The notes below the pieces were generated by a model. It was not told the origin of the DNA, did no database searches, and worked only from the letters and a program-made list of their open reading frames with translations. A stretch of DNA of 64,000 nt from JACVRM01 sp963839815 (lineage in GTDB: Bacteria > Actinomycetota > Thermoleophilia > Gaiellales > Gaiellaceae): the NCBI GenBank assembly GCA_963839815.1, contig CAWIWF010000006.1:744001-808000 (forward strand), given 5' to 3'. The translations under genes and the position numbers were made by a program. The stretch's first letter is position 1, and each line of letters begins with the position of its first letter. Below are positions 8,848 to 17,070 of this stretch, piece by piece.

Positions 8848-9740
8848 AGGGCGTCGTCGCACTCGCGACGGCGGCGGCTCTGGCGGCGGGGGTCGCTGCG
8901 GCAGGGCCCGGGGCCGCTGCGGACGGGGCGGCTGCCCAGCTCCTCTTCACCACGGCGTTCGTCGACGGCGACCGGCTCGAGACGGTCGGCGCGGATGGCA
9001 GCGGTCAGCGCGAGCTGGCCGCCGGGCCCGCTCTGGCCGACCCCGCCCTGTCGCCGGACGGCACGCGCCTCGCCTACACCGGCCCGGCCGGCATCGTGGT
9101 CGCGGCCGCCGACGGCAGCGCGCCCGTCTCCCTGACGGCGACCCCCGGCGACGCCGACCCGACCTGGTCGCCGGACGGCGGGGCGATCGCCTTCACGCGC
9201 ACGGTGGACGGCAACCAGGACGTGTACTCGATCCGGGTCGACGGCAGCGGCCTCAACCGGCTGACCGATGCGCCCCGCCCCGACCAGGAGGCCGCGTGGT
9301 CGAGCGACGGCACGCGCATCGCCTTCGCCTCGGTGCGCGACGGCAACTGGGAGCTGTACCTGATGACCGCGGACGGCTCGGACGAGCGGCGGCTGACGAC
9401 CTCGCGCTCGCCGGAGGGGGCACCCAGCTGGTCGCCGAACGGCGCCGCGCTCGCCTTCTACCGCATGACGGCGGCGGGAGCACGCGTGCTCATGCTCCGG
9501 CTCGCCGACGGCAACGTGCAGCCGGTGTCGAGCGGGCCCTGGAACGACTACCACCCGGCCTGGTCGCCCGACAGCTCGCGCATTGCCTATGCGAGCGACC
9601 GGGAGGGGACGCCGCAGATCTTCGTGACCGAGCTGGCGACGTCGACGACCGTCCGGGTCAGCTCCGGGCCCGGCCTGCACGACACGCCGTCGTGGCTCCC
9701 GGGAATAGCGCGCGCAGAGGTCGCGTTGGGGCGGTCGTGA
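8844..9740 (+). CDS. Secreted TolB-like PD40 beta-propeller protein
   Basis: 298 residues with a Sec signal peptide (1-~26) followed by six or so PD40 repeats. Each has the signature P.WSPDG..IAF or a close variant (LSPDGTRLAY, WSPDGGAIAF, WSSDGTRIAF, WSPNGAALAF, WSPDSSRIAY). This is the propeller of TolB-type proteins; in Gram-positive bacteria such proteins are exported and their ligands are mostly unknown. The ATG at 8844 overlaps the previous stop (ATGA) and its own stop overlaps the next GTG (GTGA). Confidence 0.8.
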   Translation: MKGVVALATAAALAAGVAAAGPGAAADGAAAQLLFTTAFVDGDRLETVGADGSGQRELAAGPALADPALSPDGTRLAYTGPAGIVVAAADGSAPVSLTATPGDADPTWSPDGGAIAFTRTVDGNQDVYSIRVDGSGLNRLTDAPRPDQEAAWSSDGTRIAFASVRDGNWELYLMTADGSDERRLTTSRSPEGAPSWSPNGAALAFYRMTAAGARVLMLRLADGNVQPVSSGPWNDYHPAWSPDSSRIAYASDREGTPQIFVTELATSTTVRVSSGPGLHDTPSWLPGIARAEVALGRS

Positions 9741-10273
9741 GGATCGCCGCGATCGGCAGGGGCAACATCGGCGGCGGCCTGGCCCGGCGCTGGGAGCGGG
9801 CCGGCCACGAGGTGACGACGCTCGGACGCGAGGGCGGCGACGTCTCCGACGCCGACGTCGTGCTCGTCGCGGTGCCCGGCGGGTCGATCGCGGAGGCGCT
9901 CGAGCGGGTGACCGGGCTGGCAGGGAAGCCTGCGATCGACGCCACCAACATCTTCGGCGAGCGCACGACCGGCCACGATTCGCTTGCGCACCAGGTCAAG
10001 GAGGCCACGGGCGGCCCCGTCGCGAAGGCGCTCAACGCGAACTTCGCCGCCCTCTACGACCAGATCGACGAGCAGGGCACGAGGCCGGCGTGCCTGTACG
10101 TCGCCGACGACGAGGCCCGCGAGCTGGCCGAGCAGCTGATCCGCGACGCCGGCTACGAGCCGGTCAGCGCGGGCGGGCTCGAGAACGCGCGCGCGCTCGA
10201 GGACTTCGTCCCCGGCCTGCTCGGGAAGATCGGCCGCGTCTTCTACCGCTTCGCGCCGCCCGGCGAGCTCTAG
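9737..10273 (+). CDS. NADPH-dependent F420 reductase-like NAD(P)-binding protein
   Basis: 178 residues with an N-terminal Rossmann fold starting RIAAIGRGNIGGGLARR (GxGxxG variant), then ADVVLVAVPG and DATN, as in F420-dependent NADP reductase (Fno/NPD family). In that family the enzyme moves hydride between NADPH and F420. The short length and absence of extra domains fit the actinobacterial members. The GTG start overlaps the preceding stop by four bases, so it is the last gene of the operon begun by the MauE fusion. Convergent with the VKOR gene, sharing CTAG at the stops. Cofactor use is inference. Confidence 0.7.
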   Translation: MRIAAIGRGNIGGGLARRWERAGHEVTTLGREGGDVSDADVVLVAVPGGSIAEALERVTGLAGKPAIDATNIFGERTTGHDSLAHQVKEATGGPVAKALNANFAALYDQIDEQGTRPACLYVADDEARELAEQLIRDAGYEPVSAGGLENARALEDFVPGLLGKIGRVFYRFAPPGEL

Positions 10274-10689
10274 CCGGGCCCGGCGGGCTGGGGACGGGAG
10301 AGTCGCAGCGTGGTCGCCACGGCGAGGAGGGCCATGATCGCGTCGCTCGCAAGGCACCACTGGCAGAAAGCCTCGATCAGCGCCGCCTGCACGTACACGA
10401 GATAGGCGCTGAAAGCCACGCCGCCGAGCGCGACCGCTGCGCCGGCCGCGCGCGCGAGCTCGGTGACGCCGATCGCCGTGACGAGGATCGCCGCGTACGC
10501 GAACAGCCCGAGCAAGGCGACCGGCACGCCCGCGAGAGTGGCGTACTCCGACTCTTGCACCGTCTCGCAGCCGCCGGTCGAGCACGCGATCGTGCCGCCG
10601 GTCCAGCGCTCGACCAGGAGGTAGCCCGCGATCAGCGCGCCCGCGGACGCGAGGGCGGCCACGGCGGCGCGCAGCGTCGTGTCGCTCAC
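10270..10689 (-). CDS. Vitamin K epoxide reductase (VKOR) family protein
   Basis: 139 residues with four hydrophobic segments. Motifs: C..GGC in the first extracytoplasmic loop (TIACSTGGCETVQ), GVPVALLGLFAY, and the CQWC active-site pair near residue ~116. VKOR homologues reoxidise a DsbA-like partner and pass electrons to quinone, replacing DsbB in actinobacteria. GTG start overlaps the stop of the DsbA-like gene upstream (GTGA), so the pair is translationally coupled, which strongly supports a working oxidative-folding module. Confidence 0.85.
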   Translation of the reverse strand: MSDTTLRAAVAALASAGALIAGYLLVERWTGGTIACSTGGCETVQESEYATLAGVPVALLGLFAYAAILVTAIGVTELARAAGAAVALGGVAFSAYLVYVQAALIEAFCQWCLASDAIMALLAVATTLRLSRPQPAGPG

Positions 10690-11483
10690 CGTTGCAGCAG
10701 GCGGTCGAGCGCCGGGCGGATCGCCGCCGCGTCGAGGCTGGTCAGCTCCAGGCGCTCCAGCGTGCCGCCGGTCGGACCGGCGAAGAATGACGGCGTCGAT
10801 CGCACGCCGAGCTCGTCCGCGCTCGCCGCGGCCTGCTCGCGGGCGGAGTCGACCGCTGCCTCGTCGCGGGCCGCAAGCGCCTGCTCGACGTCGAGCTGCG
10901 GCGTGGCGCGGCCGACCGAGGCAAGCAGGTCGTCTGTGAGCCAGCCGCTGTTCTCCTCGCCCTGGCTCAGAAACAGAAGGTGCGTGACGTGGAAGAGCCG
11001 GTCCTGCTGCGCGGCCGCGAGCGCGAAGCGCAGCCCGCGTACGGAGTCCTCGCCGAGGAAGTCGAGGCCGCGGAACTCGATCCGCACCTTGCCTGGACGG
11101 ACGTAGTCCCGGACGAGCTCGGGGAAGGTGTCGGTCGCGAAGCGGGCGCAGAACGGGCACTGCAGGTCCGCGTACTCGACGAGCGTCACGGGAGCGTCAG
11201 GATCGCCGAGACGTGTCCGCTCTGCGGGATGCCACGCAGGAGGCGTGTTGTCTCCGCGCCGGAGACGGGGACGGACGCTCGGGGGGCGCTGGTGTCGTCC
11301 GAGCCCAGCATGCTGACCCCGACCAGGATCGCCGCGATCAGCGCGGCGGCGGCCGCGACGCCACCGTAGAGGAGGCGCGCGTGAGGGGCCCCCGCCGACC
11401 GTCGGGACGCCGCCTCGCCGGCGGCTGCGCGCCTGCGGCGCCCGCATACGGCGCTGCTCCCGGAGGCGGCCTCCCTTGCTCAT
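10686..11483 (-). CDS. DsbA-like thiol oxidase, membrane-anchored, frame broken near the N-terminus
   Basis: The main frame gives a DsbA/Thioredoxin_4 domain with active site CPFC (LQCPFCARF) and cis-Pro motif STPSFFA, ending at 10686. In the annotated frame the N-terminus is implausible Arg-rich sequence, while an alternative frame between ~11215 and ~11390 encodes a clear membrane anchor (LIAAILVGVSMLG) and the expected linker ending GIPQSG, directly before TRLGDPDAPVTLVEY. Two indels (near 11390 and 11213) therefore probably split an intact gene. It should form disulfides in exported proteins, recycled by the adjacent VKOR. Start at 11483 is tentative. Confidence 0.75.
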   Translation of the reverse strand: MSKGGRLREQRRMRAPQARSRRRGGVPTVGGGPSRAPPLRWRRGRRRADRGDPGRGQHAGLGRHQRPPSVRPRLRRGDNTPPAWHPAERTRLGDPDAPVTLVEYADLQCPFCARFATDTFPELVRDYVRPGKVRIEFRGLDFLGEDSVRGLRFALAAAQQDRLFHVTHLLFLSQGEENSGWLTDDLLASVGRATPQLDVEQALAARDEAAVDSAREQAAASADELGVRSTPSFFAGPTGGTLERLELTSLDAAAIRPALDRLLQR

Positions 11484-11549
11484 CACTCGCACCGTAGCGT
11501 CGGCGGCACTGGCTGCAAGCAGCGCGTGTTGCGTCCGGGTTAAGGCTCG

Positions 11550-14342
11550 CTACACCGCTGTGAGCGCCAGCCGGACGGCGTGGAGGAGGATGCCGCCGCT
11601 CCGGAAGTACTCGTACTCGCGGGCGGTGTCGATGCGCACGCGAGCATCGAACGAGACGGGCTCGCCCTCGGGGGAAGTGGCGGTCACGCGGACGCTACCG
11701 CCGTGACCTGCGGGTGCCTCCACGTCGAACCGCTCGCGGCCGGTGAGACCGAGCGACTCCGCGCTCTGCCCGGCAGGGAACTCGAGCGGCAGCACGCCCA
11801 TCATCAGCAGGTTCGTCCGGTGGATCCGCTCGTACGACTCGGCCAGCACGGCGCGGACGCCGAGCAGGTTCGGCCCCTTCGCCGCCCAGTCGCGCGACGA
11901 GCCGGAGCCGTACTCCTTGCCTGCGAGCACGACCGTCGGCGTGCCGTCCGCCAGGTAGCGCTCCGAGGCCTCGAAGATCGTCATCTCCTCGCCCGACGGC
12001 ACGTGCACCGTCCACGTCCCTTCGCTGCCCGGCACGAGCATGTTCCGGAGCCGCACGTTGGCGAACGTGCCGCGCACCATCACCTCGTGGTTGCCGCGCC
12101 GCGATCCGTACGAGTTGAAGTCGCGGCGCTCGATCCCGTGCTCGGTGAGGTAGCGACCGGCCGGGCTGTCCGGGCGGATCGAGCCGGCCGGGGAGATGTG
12201 GTCGGTCGTGACCGAGTCGCCGAGCCAGACGAGGCAGCGGGCGCCTCGCACGGGATCGACGGCGGCCGGCTCGCGCGACATGCCCTCGAAGTACGGCGGC
12301 CGGCGCACGTAGGTGGACGTCCTCGTCCCAGGCGTAGAGATCGCCCGAGGGGATGTCGAGCTCGCGCCACTCGTCGTCGCCCGTGTAGACGTCGGCATAG
12401 GTGCGCTCGAACATCTCTCCCTTGACCGACCCGGCGATCGCCGCCTGGATCTCCTGCGAGGTCGGCCAGATGTCGCGCAGGAAGACGTCGGCGCCGGACG
12501 TCGTCCTGGCCGATCGGCTCCGTCAGCAGGTCGAGGTCCATCCGCCCGGCGAGCGCATAGGCGACCACGAGCGGCGGCGAGGCGAGGTAGTTCGCCTTCA
12601 CCTCGGGGTGGATGCGCGCCTCGAAGTTGCGGTTCCCGGAGAGCACCGAGCAGACGACGAGATCGGCGTCCTCGATCGCCTTCGAGATCGGCTCGGGCAG
12701 CGGGCCCGGAGTTGCCGATGCAGGTCGTGCAGCCGTAGCCGACGGTGTGGAAGCCGAGCTGCTCCAGGTAGGGCGTCAGTCCCGCGCGCTCGTAGTACTC
12801 GGTCACGACCTTCGAGCCGGGGGCGAGGCTCGACTTCACCCACGGCTTGCGGGCGAGGCCGCGCTCGACCGCCTTCTTGGCGAGCAGGCCGGCGCCGAGC
12901 ATGACCTGCGGGTTGGACGTGTTCGTGCAGCTCGTGATCGCTGCGATGACGACGGCGCCGTGGGCGAGCTCGAACGTCTCGCCGTCGAGCGTCACCTCGA
13001 CCCCGGCCGACGGGCGACGCGGTCGCGACCGGCCGGCGATCGGCGCCGGCTCCTCGATCTCGTGCGGGCCCGGCTGCTGCTCGGCGGTCGGGTCACTGGC
13101 CGGGAAGGTGTCGGCAACGGCGCGGTCGTGGGTGCCGTTGCCGTAGCTCGCGCCGAAGGTGTCGAGCGCGGCGAAGAAGGACTGCTTCGCCTCGGCGAGC
13201 GGCACGCGATCCTGGGGGCGGCGAGGCCCGGCGAGGCTCGGCTCGACGTCGCCGAGGTCGAGCTCGACGACCTGCGAGTAGGTCGGGTGCTCGTCGGGCT
13301 CGTGCCAGAGCATGTTCTCGCGGCAGTAGGCCTCGACGAGGGCGATCCGCTCGGGCGTGCGGCCCGTGAGGCCCAGATAGTCGAGGGTGATCTCGTCGAC
13401 CGGGAAGAAGCCGCACGTGGCGCCGTACTCGGGCGACATGTTCCCGATCGTGGCGCGGTCCGCCAGGGCAAGGCCCGCGAGCCCGGGGCCGAAGTACTCG
13501 ACGAACTTGCCGACGACGCCGAGGTTGCGCAGGATCTGGGTCACCGTCAGGACGAGGTCGGTGGCGGTCGAGCCTTCCGGCAGGCGCCCCGTCAGCTTGA
13601 AGCCGACGACCTGCGGGACGAGCATCGAGACGGGCTCGCCGAGCATGGCGGCTTCCGCCTCGATGCCGCCGACGCCCCAGCCGAGCACGCCGAGGCCGTT
13701 GACCATCGTCGTGTGCGAATCGGTGCCGAGGAGCGTGTCGGGGAAGGCGCGGCCGTCACGCTCCTCGACCACGCGCGCGAGGTACTCGATGTTCACCTGG
13801 TGGCAGATGCCGGTGTTCGGCGGAACCACCTTCAGGGTGTCGAAGGCCTGCTGGCCCCAGCGCAGAAAGGCGTAGCGCTCGCGGTTGCGCTGGAACTCCA
13901 GCTCGGCGTTGCGTCGCATGGCCAGGCGGGTGCCGTACTCGTCCACCTGCACGGAGTGGTCGATGACGAGCTCCGCCGGGACGAGCGGGTCGATCCGGGC
14001 CGGGTCGCCGCCCAGGTCGCGCACGGCGTCGCGCATGGCGGCCAGGTCGACGATCGCCGGCACGCCCGTGAAGTCCTGCAGCAGCACGCGCGAGGGGCTG
14101 AAGGTGATCTCGTCGCTCGGGTCGGCGGTGGCCGACCAGCGCGCGACGGCCTCGACGGTCTCCGGCGTGACGGTCTCGCCGTCCTCGTTGCGGAGCAGGT
14201 TCTCGAGCAGGATCCGCAGGGTGTAGGGGAGCCGCGCGACGTCGTAGCGCTCCTGCAGCGCCTCGAGCCGGAAGATCTCGAAGGAGCGGCCGCCGACCTC
14301 GAGCGTCGAGCGCGCGCCGAAGGTGTCCGTCCCTGCACTCAC
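11550..14342 (-). CDS. acnA: Aconitate hydratase, with three frame breaks in this sequence
   Basis: Full-length (~930 residues) iron-sulfur aconitase interconverting citrate and isocitrate in the TCA cycle. Seen: LLGTDSHTTMVNGLG, GVGGIEAEAAMLG, the first cluster Cys in SCTNTSNP and the other two in CTTC, and the swivel domain (NSYGSRRGNHEVM, KEYGSGSSRDWA). The frame changes near 12704, 12505 and 12319. Each is explained by one extra base; together they restore the frame, and the conserved text (FLRDIWPTSQE, AGRMDLDL) is present in the other two frames. TAGGAT lies 6 nt upstream of the GTG start with no ribosome-binding site, so the message is probably leaderless. Confidence 0.9.
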   Translation of the reverse strand: MSAGTDTFGARSTLEVGGRSFEIFRLEALQERYDVARLPYTLRILLENLLRNEDGETVTPETVEAVARWSATADPSDEITFSPSRVLLQDFTGVPAIVDLAAMRDAVRDLGGDPARIDPLVPAELVIDHSVQVDEYGTRLAMRRNAELEFQRNRERYAFLRWGQQAFDTLKVVPPNTGICHQVNIEYLARVVEERDGRAFPDTLLGTDSHTTMVNGLGVLGWGVGGIEAEAAMLGEPVSMLVPQVVGFKLTGRLPEGSTATDLVLTVTQILRNLGVVGKFVEYFGPGLAGLALADRATIGNMSPEYGATCGFFPVDEITLDYLGLTGRTPERIALVEAYCRENMLWHEPDEHPTYSQVVELDLGDVEPSLAGPRRPQDRVPLAEAKQSFFAALDTFGASYGNGTHDRAVADTFPASDPTAEQQPGPHEIEEPAPIAGRSRPRRPSAGVEVTLDGETFELAHGAVVIAAITSCTNTSNPQVMLGAGLLAKKAVERGLARKPWVKSSLAPGSKVVTEYYERAGLTPYLEQLGFHTVGYGCTTCIGNSGPAARADLEGDRGRRSRRLLGALREPQLRGAHPPRGEGELPRLAAARGRLCARRADGPRPADGADRPGRRPAPTSSCATSGRPRRRSRRRSPGRSRERCSSAPMPTSTRATTSGASSTSPRAISTPGTRTSTYVRRPPYFEGMSREPAAVDPVRGARCLVWLGDSVTTDHISPAGSIRPDSPAGRYLTEHGIERRDFNSYGSRRGNHEVMVRGTFANVRLRNMLVPGSEGTWTVHVPSGEEMTIFEASERYLADGTPTVVLAGKEYGSGSSRDWAAKGPNLLGVRAVLAESYERIHRTNLLMMGVLPLEFPAGQSAESLGLTGRERFDVEAPAGHGGSVRVTATSPEGEPVSFDARVRIDTAREYEYFRSGGILLHAVRLALTAV

Positions 14343-14470
14343 GGCTCCATCCTAGGCGGGCGGGCGTCGCCAGCGCCGATGACGACGGGCCGCGACCGAC
14401 GCGGGAGCCGGCGCATCCGCAGGCGGCACGCGATCCGAACCTGCTCGCGCGTCGCAGCCGCCAGGGGCGG

Positions 14471-14491
14471 CCCGGGGCGGCCGCCCCCGGG
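14471..14491. terminator. GC-only palindrome upstream of acnA
   Basis: CCCGGGGCGG is followed by CCGCCCC, then C and GGG, giving a near-perfect G+C-only hairpin. It lies just after the stop of the 129-residue membrane protein (minus strand) and before acnA. Most likely a factor-independent pause or terminator for that upstream gene; there is no U tract. Confidence 0.4.
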
Positions 14492-14525
14492 CCCGCGGAC
14501 CCGGACCCGGGGGCGGCGCTGGGTG

Positions 14526-14915
14526 TCAGTCCTTCTCGGCGGCCCGCCGCATCAGCTCCTCGCGCGGATCCCCGGCCCGGCTCTTCGTGCCGGACTTCGC
14601 GATGCCGCGGCTGAGCAGGTAGAAGGCGACGATGCCCGACGTCAGGGCCCAGAACAGCGGGGCATCGAAGTTGTCGGCGGAGGCGGCGGCAATCGCCATG
14701 GCGACGACCGCCAGGAGCGCTCCGAAGAACTCGCTCGTCAGGAAGAACGGCTTCGTCTCGACGAGCTGTGGGCGGAACAGGCTTCTGCCGTAGCCGCCGT
14801 AGGGATGGAAGCCCCAGTGGGGGGGCGGCGGCCCGTGGTGCATCTGGCCGTCATATCCCTGCCCCTGCCCTCGAGGTGGAGCAGTCAGGGTCGGGTCGTG
14901 CTGCTGGTCCTGCAT
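14526..14915 (-). CDS. Small membrane protein of unknown function
   Basis: 129 residues. The first ~50 are Gly-, Pro-, Gln- and His-rich and likely disordered (for example HHGPPPPHWGFHPYGGYG). Two hydrophobic helices follow (~75-93 and ~97-113), then a charged tail. The start is decided by GGAGGTG about 5 nt upstream of the ATG. I do not recognise a family. It sits upstream of acnA on the same strand but is separated by a GC hairpin, so co-transcription is uncertain. Confidence 0.65.
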   Translation of the reverse strand: MQDQQHDPTLTAPPRGQGQGYDGQMHHGPPPPHWGFHPYGGYGRSLFRPQLVETKPFFLTSEFFGALLAVVAMAIAAASADNFDAPLFWALTSGIVAFYLLSRGIAKSGTKSRAGDPREELMRRAAEKD

Positions 14916-14974
14916 TGGAGCACCTCCGTGTCGGGCGACGAGACACGCTTCCATTCCTCGAGCGAGCGGCGTGA

Positions 14975-15125
14975 AACGCACGCAGAGGGACTGTCCCCGC
15001 GGCGTGTCCGCGGCGGCCAGTCCTCGGCGGAAGGCGCGTGTGGCTCGCAGCTCGCGACCGGGCCACGCGGGCTTTGACGACGGGTCAGTCCCCAGGGGGA
15101 CAGACCCTGGACATCGCTGCGGGGC
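14975..15125. repeat. Intergenic palindromic repeat element (GGGAC type), downstream of the CopD-like gene
   Basis: Contains GGGACTGTCCC at 14987-14997 followed by GCGGCGTGTCCGCGG, and a 12-bp hairpin at 15082-15107: GGGTCAGTCCCC paired with GGGGACAGACCC, with one central A-A mismatch. The reverse complement of that hairpin matches the one at 39492-39518 except in the loop. On the minus strand it follows directly after the CopD-like stop, in the same relative orientation as the copy after the ABC permease. Confidence 0.65.
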
Positions 15126-15133
15126 CCGCGCCC

Positions 15134-15586
15134 CTACGCGAGCGAGCCGAGCACGACGCCGAGGACCGGCACGGCGACCGTCAGCGAGAACGCGAACCAG
15201 CCGACCCGAATGAGCCGGGGGCGCAGCGTCGGCGGCTCGCCGGCTCGGATCTGCGCCGCCACGCGCGGGCCGAGCACGAAATCGTGGAGGAGCGAGGCGG
15301 AGATGAGAAGCGCCACCGCGAGCATCTTCAGTCCGAGCACCGCCTCGAACCCGCGGCCCGCGTCGTCTTCCTCGATGCCCGCCAGCACGAGCCCACTGAC
15401 GACGGCGACGCCCATCGCGCTCCAGCCGATCGGTCGCCAGCGCCGCCCGAGCGCCCGCATCGCGCGCGCCCGCTCGTCGCCTTCGAGCATGCGCACCACC
15501 GGCACGCCGACGAAGACCAGCGCGACGGTGCCCCCGACCCACACGGCGGCAGACAGCAGGTGGACGGCGACGAGCGCCGTGGTCAC
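15134..15586 (-). CDS. CopD-like four-helix membrane protein
   Basis: 150 residues with four hydrophobic segments (~5-28, ~52-72, ~83-103, ~128-148). The N-terminal HLLSAAVWVGG and the later ASLLHDFVLGPR resemble the CopD/DUF4149-like fold, where paired His residues in helices bind copper or heme. Copper import is known for some CopD proteins, but this short form is usually uncharacterised. GTG start. Nothing in the flanking genes fixes the substrate; a copper-type reductase lies 12 kb away only. Confidence 0.55.
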   Translation of the reverse strand: MTTALVAVHLLSAAVWVGGTVALVFVGVPVVRMLEGDERARAMRALGRRWRPIGWSAMGVAVVSGLVLAGIEEDDAGRGFEAVLGLKMLAVALLISASLLHDFVLGPRVAAQIRAGEPPTLRPRLIRVGWFAFSLTVAVPVLGVVLGSLA

Positions 15587-15686
15587 GAGCTCGCCCTGTC
15601 TGGGCGCGGGAGTGTCACGGAGGCGAGTCGGCGCATGGCAGGATCGAATCGGGAACAGCGGCCGCTACGGGCGCGTTCTCCATCCC

Positions 15687-16250
15687 GTGGACGTTACCGA
15701 GCAGACATTCCCGACCGCCGTCGTGGCGCGCTCCGCCGAGGTGCCCGTCGTCGTCGACTTCTGGGCGGAGTGGTGTGGCCCCTGCCGCATGCTCGGGCCC
15801 GTGCTCGAGCGCGAGGTGGAGGCGCGCGCCGGGCAGGTCGAGCTGGCGAAGATCGACGTCGACGCCAATCAGGCGCTCGCCGACGAGTACGGTATCCGCG
15901 GCATCCCCGCGGTCAAGGCGTTCCGGAACGGCCGCGTCGTGAGCGAGTTCGTGGGCGTGCAGTCGCCCCAGTCCGTCGCGGCCTTCCTCGACGCGCTGAC
16001 GCAGCCGACCGAAGGTGAGCAGCTGCTCGAGAGTCTGCGCGAGAGCGGTGCCGAGCCCGAGCTGCTCGCCGCGCTCGACGCCGGCGACCACGAACAGGCG
16101 CTGGAGGGCCTCCTGGCGGCCATTCCCGCTGCGACCGCCGAGCGGCGCGACGAGCTGCGCCGGCTCGCACTGGCCGTGTTCGAGCTGCTCGGCCCCGAGC
16201 ATGCCACCACGCTCGCCTATCGCCGACGGCTCGCCGCGCTCCTCTACTGA
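15687..16250 (+). CDS. Thioredoxin-TPR protein (CnoX/YbbN-like)
   Basis: 187 residues: a thioredoxin domain (1-~107) with intact WCGPC and cis-Pro (GIPAVKAF), followed by a helical TPR-like region (~110-187). This matches actinobacterial short members of the YbbN/CnoX family, chaperone-like holdases that protect folding proteins under oxidative stress; the WCGPC here, unlike Escherichia coli YbbN, could support redox activity. GTG at 15687 gives VDVTEQTFPTAV, the usual thioredoxin start. Cytoplasmic (no signal). Confidence 0.85.
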   Translation: MDVTEQTFPTAVVARSAEVPVVVDFWAEWCGPCRMLGPVLEREVEARAGQVELAKIDVDANQALADEYGIRGIPAVKAFRNGRVVSEFVGVQSPQSVAAFLDALTQPTEGEQLLESLRESGAEPELLAALDAGDHEQALEGLLAAIPAATAERRDELRRLALAVFELLGPEHATTLAYRRRLAALLY

Positions 16251-16258
16251 GACTCGGC

Positions 16259-17020
16259 TCAGAGCTGCGCGAGCAGCGCTTGGAGCCCGAGCATGGCGGC
16301 GAACGCCACGACGAGCGCGATCGCGACGGTGCTGTCACCCGCCTGGCGGCGCGCCGAGGGCACGAGCTCGGCCGCCACCATCCATGCCATCGCCCCCGCA
16401 GCGAAGCCGAGCCCAACCGGCAGCGCCTCCCGGAACTGCTCGACGAACACGAAGGCCGGCACGGCGAGCACCGGTTGCGGCAAGCTCGAGAACACGCTCC
16501 AGCCAGCTGCGGTGACCACCCGTGTCCCGCGCGGGATCAGGACGAGGCTGATTGCGAGCCCCTCCGGGATGTTGTGGACGGCGATCGCGGCGGTGATGAA
16601 GATGCCGAGCTCGTCGCCGCCGCCGAACGAGACGCCGACGCCGACCCCCTCGGCGACGGAGTGCATCGTCATGACGGCCACGATGGTCACCGCCGTTCGC
16701 GCGGCCACGCCGCGAAGCGTTCCCAGCCGCAGGTCGTGGTGGGCCGCGAGGCGACGCTGGGTGAACAGGATGAAGAGCGCGCCGAGGGCTGCCCCGGCCG
16801 CGAGCCGTCCCGGGCCGCGCTGCCAGCCCTCGGCGGCGAGCACGAGAGTCGCCGCCAGCATCGCCCCGGCCGCCGCCGCGTCCGCGGCTCCGATCCGGTC
16901 GCGGATGGCGGCACCCGCCACGGCGAAAGGCAGCGCGCCCAGGCCGCAGGCCAGCGCGGTCAACAGAGCGGCGATCGCGACGGTCAGGACGTTCACGTCC
17001 ACAAGGCGCTTGTACAGCAC
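16259..17020 (-). CDS. ZIP family divalent metal transporter
   Basis: About 253 residues with eight hydrophobic segments. The two metal-site signatures of ZIP transporters are visible: HSVAEG in helix IV (~120) and HNIPEG in helix V (~148). This fits the GufA/ZupT-like group that imports Zn2+ or related ions. The start is uncertain: GTG at 17020 gives the longest form, while in-frame GTGs at 17002 and 16996 begin nearer the first helix. Convergent with the thioredoxin-TPR gene and divergent from ku. Confidence 0.85.
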   Translation of the reverse strand: MLYKRLVDVNVLTVAIAALLTALACGLGALPFAVAGAAIRDRIGAADAAAAGAMLAATLVLAAEGWQRGPGRLAAGAALGALFILFTQRRLAAHHDLRLGTLRGVAARTAVTIVAVMTMHSVAEGVGVGVSFGGGDELGIFITAAIAVHNIPEGLAISLVLIPRGTRVVTAAGWSVFSSLPQPVLAVPAFVFVEQFREALPVGLGFAAGAMAWMVAAELVPSARRQAGDSTVAIALVVAFAAMLGLQALLAQL

Positions 17021-17070
17021 GGCCGCCGTCGCGCGGTTTGGCGACGGTGCCTCGGGGGGACGATCTCCTC

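Noticed and set aside
12316..12710. Programmed frameshifting in aconitase
   Set aside because: Three separate single-base shifts restoring the frame in an essential gene are better explained as sequencing indels.
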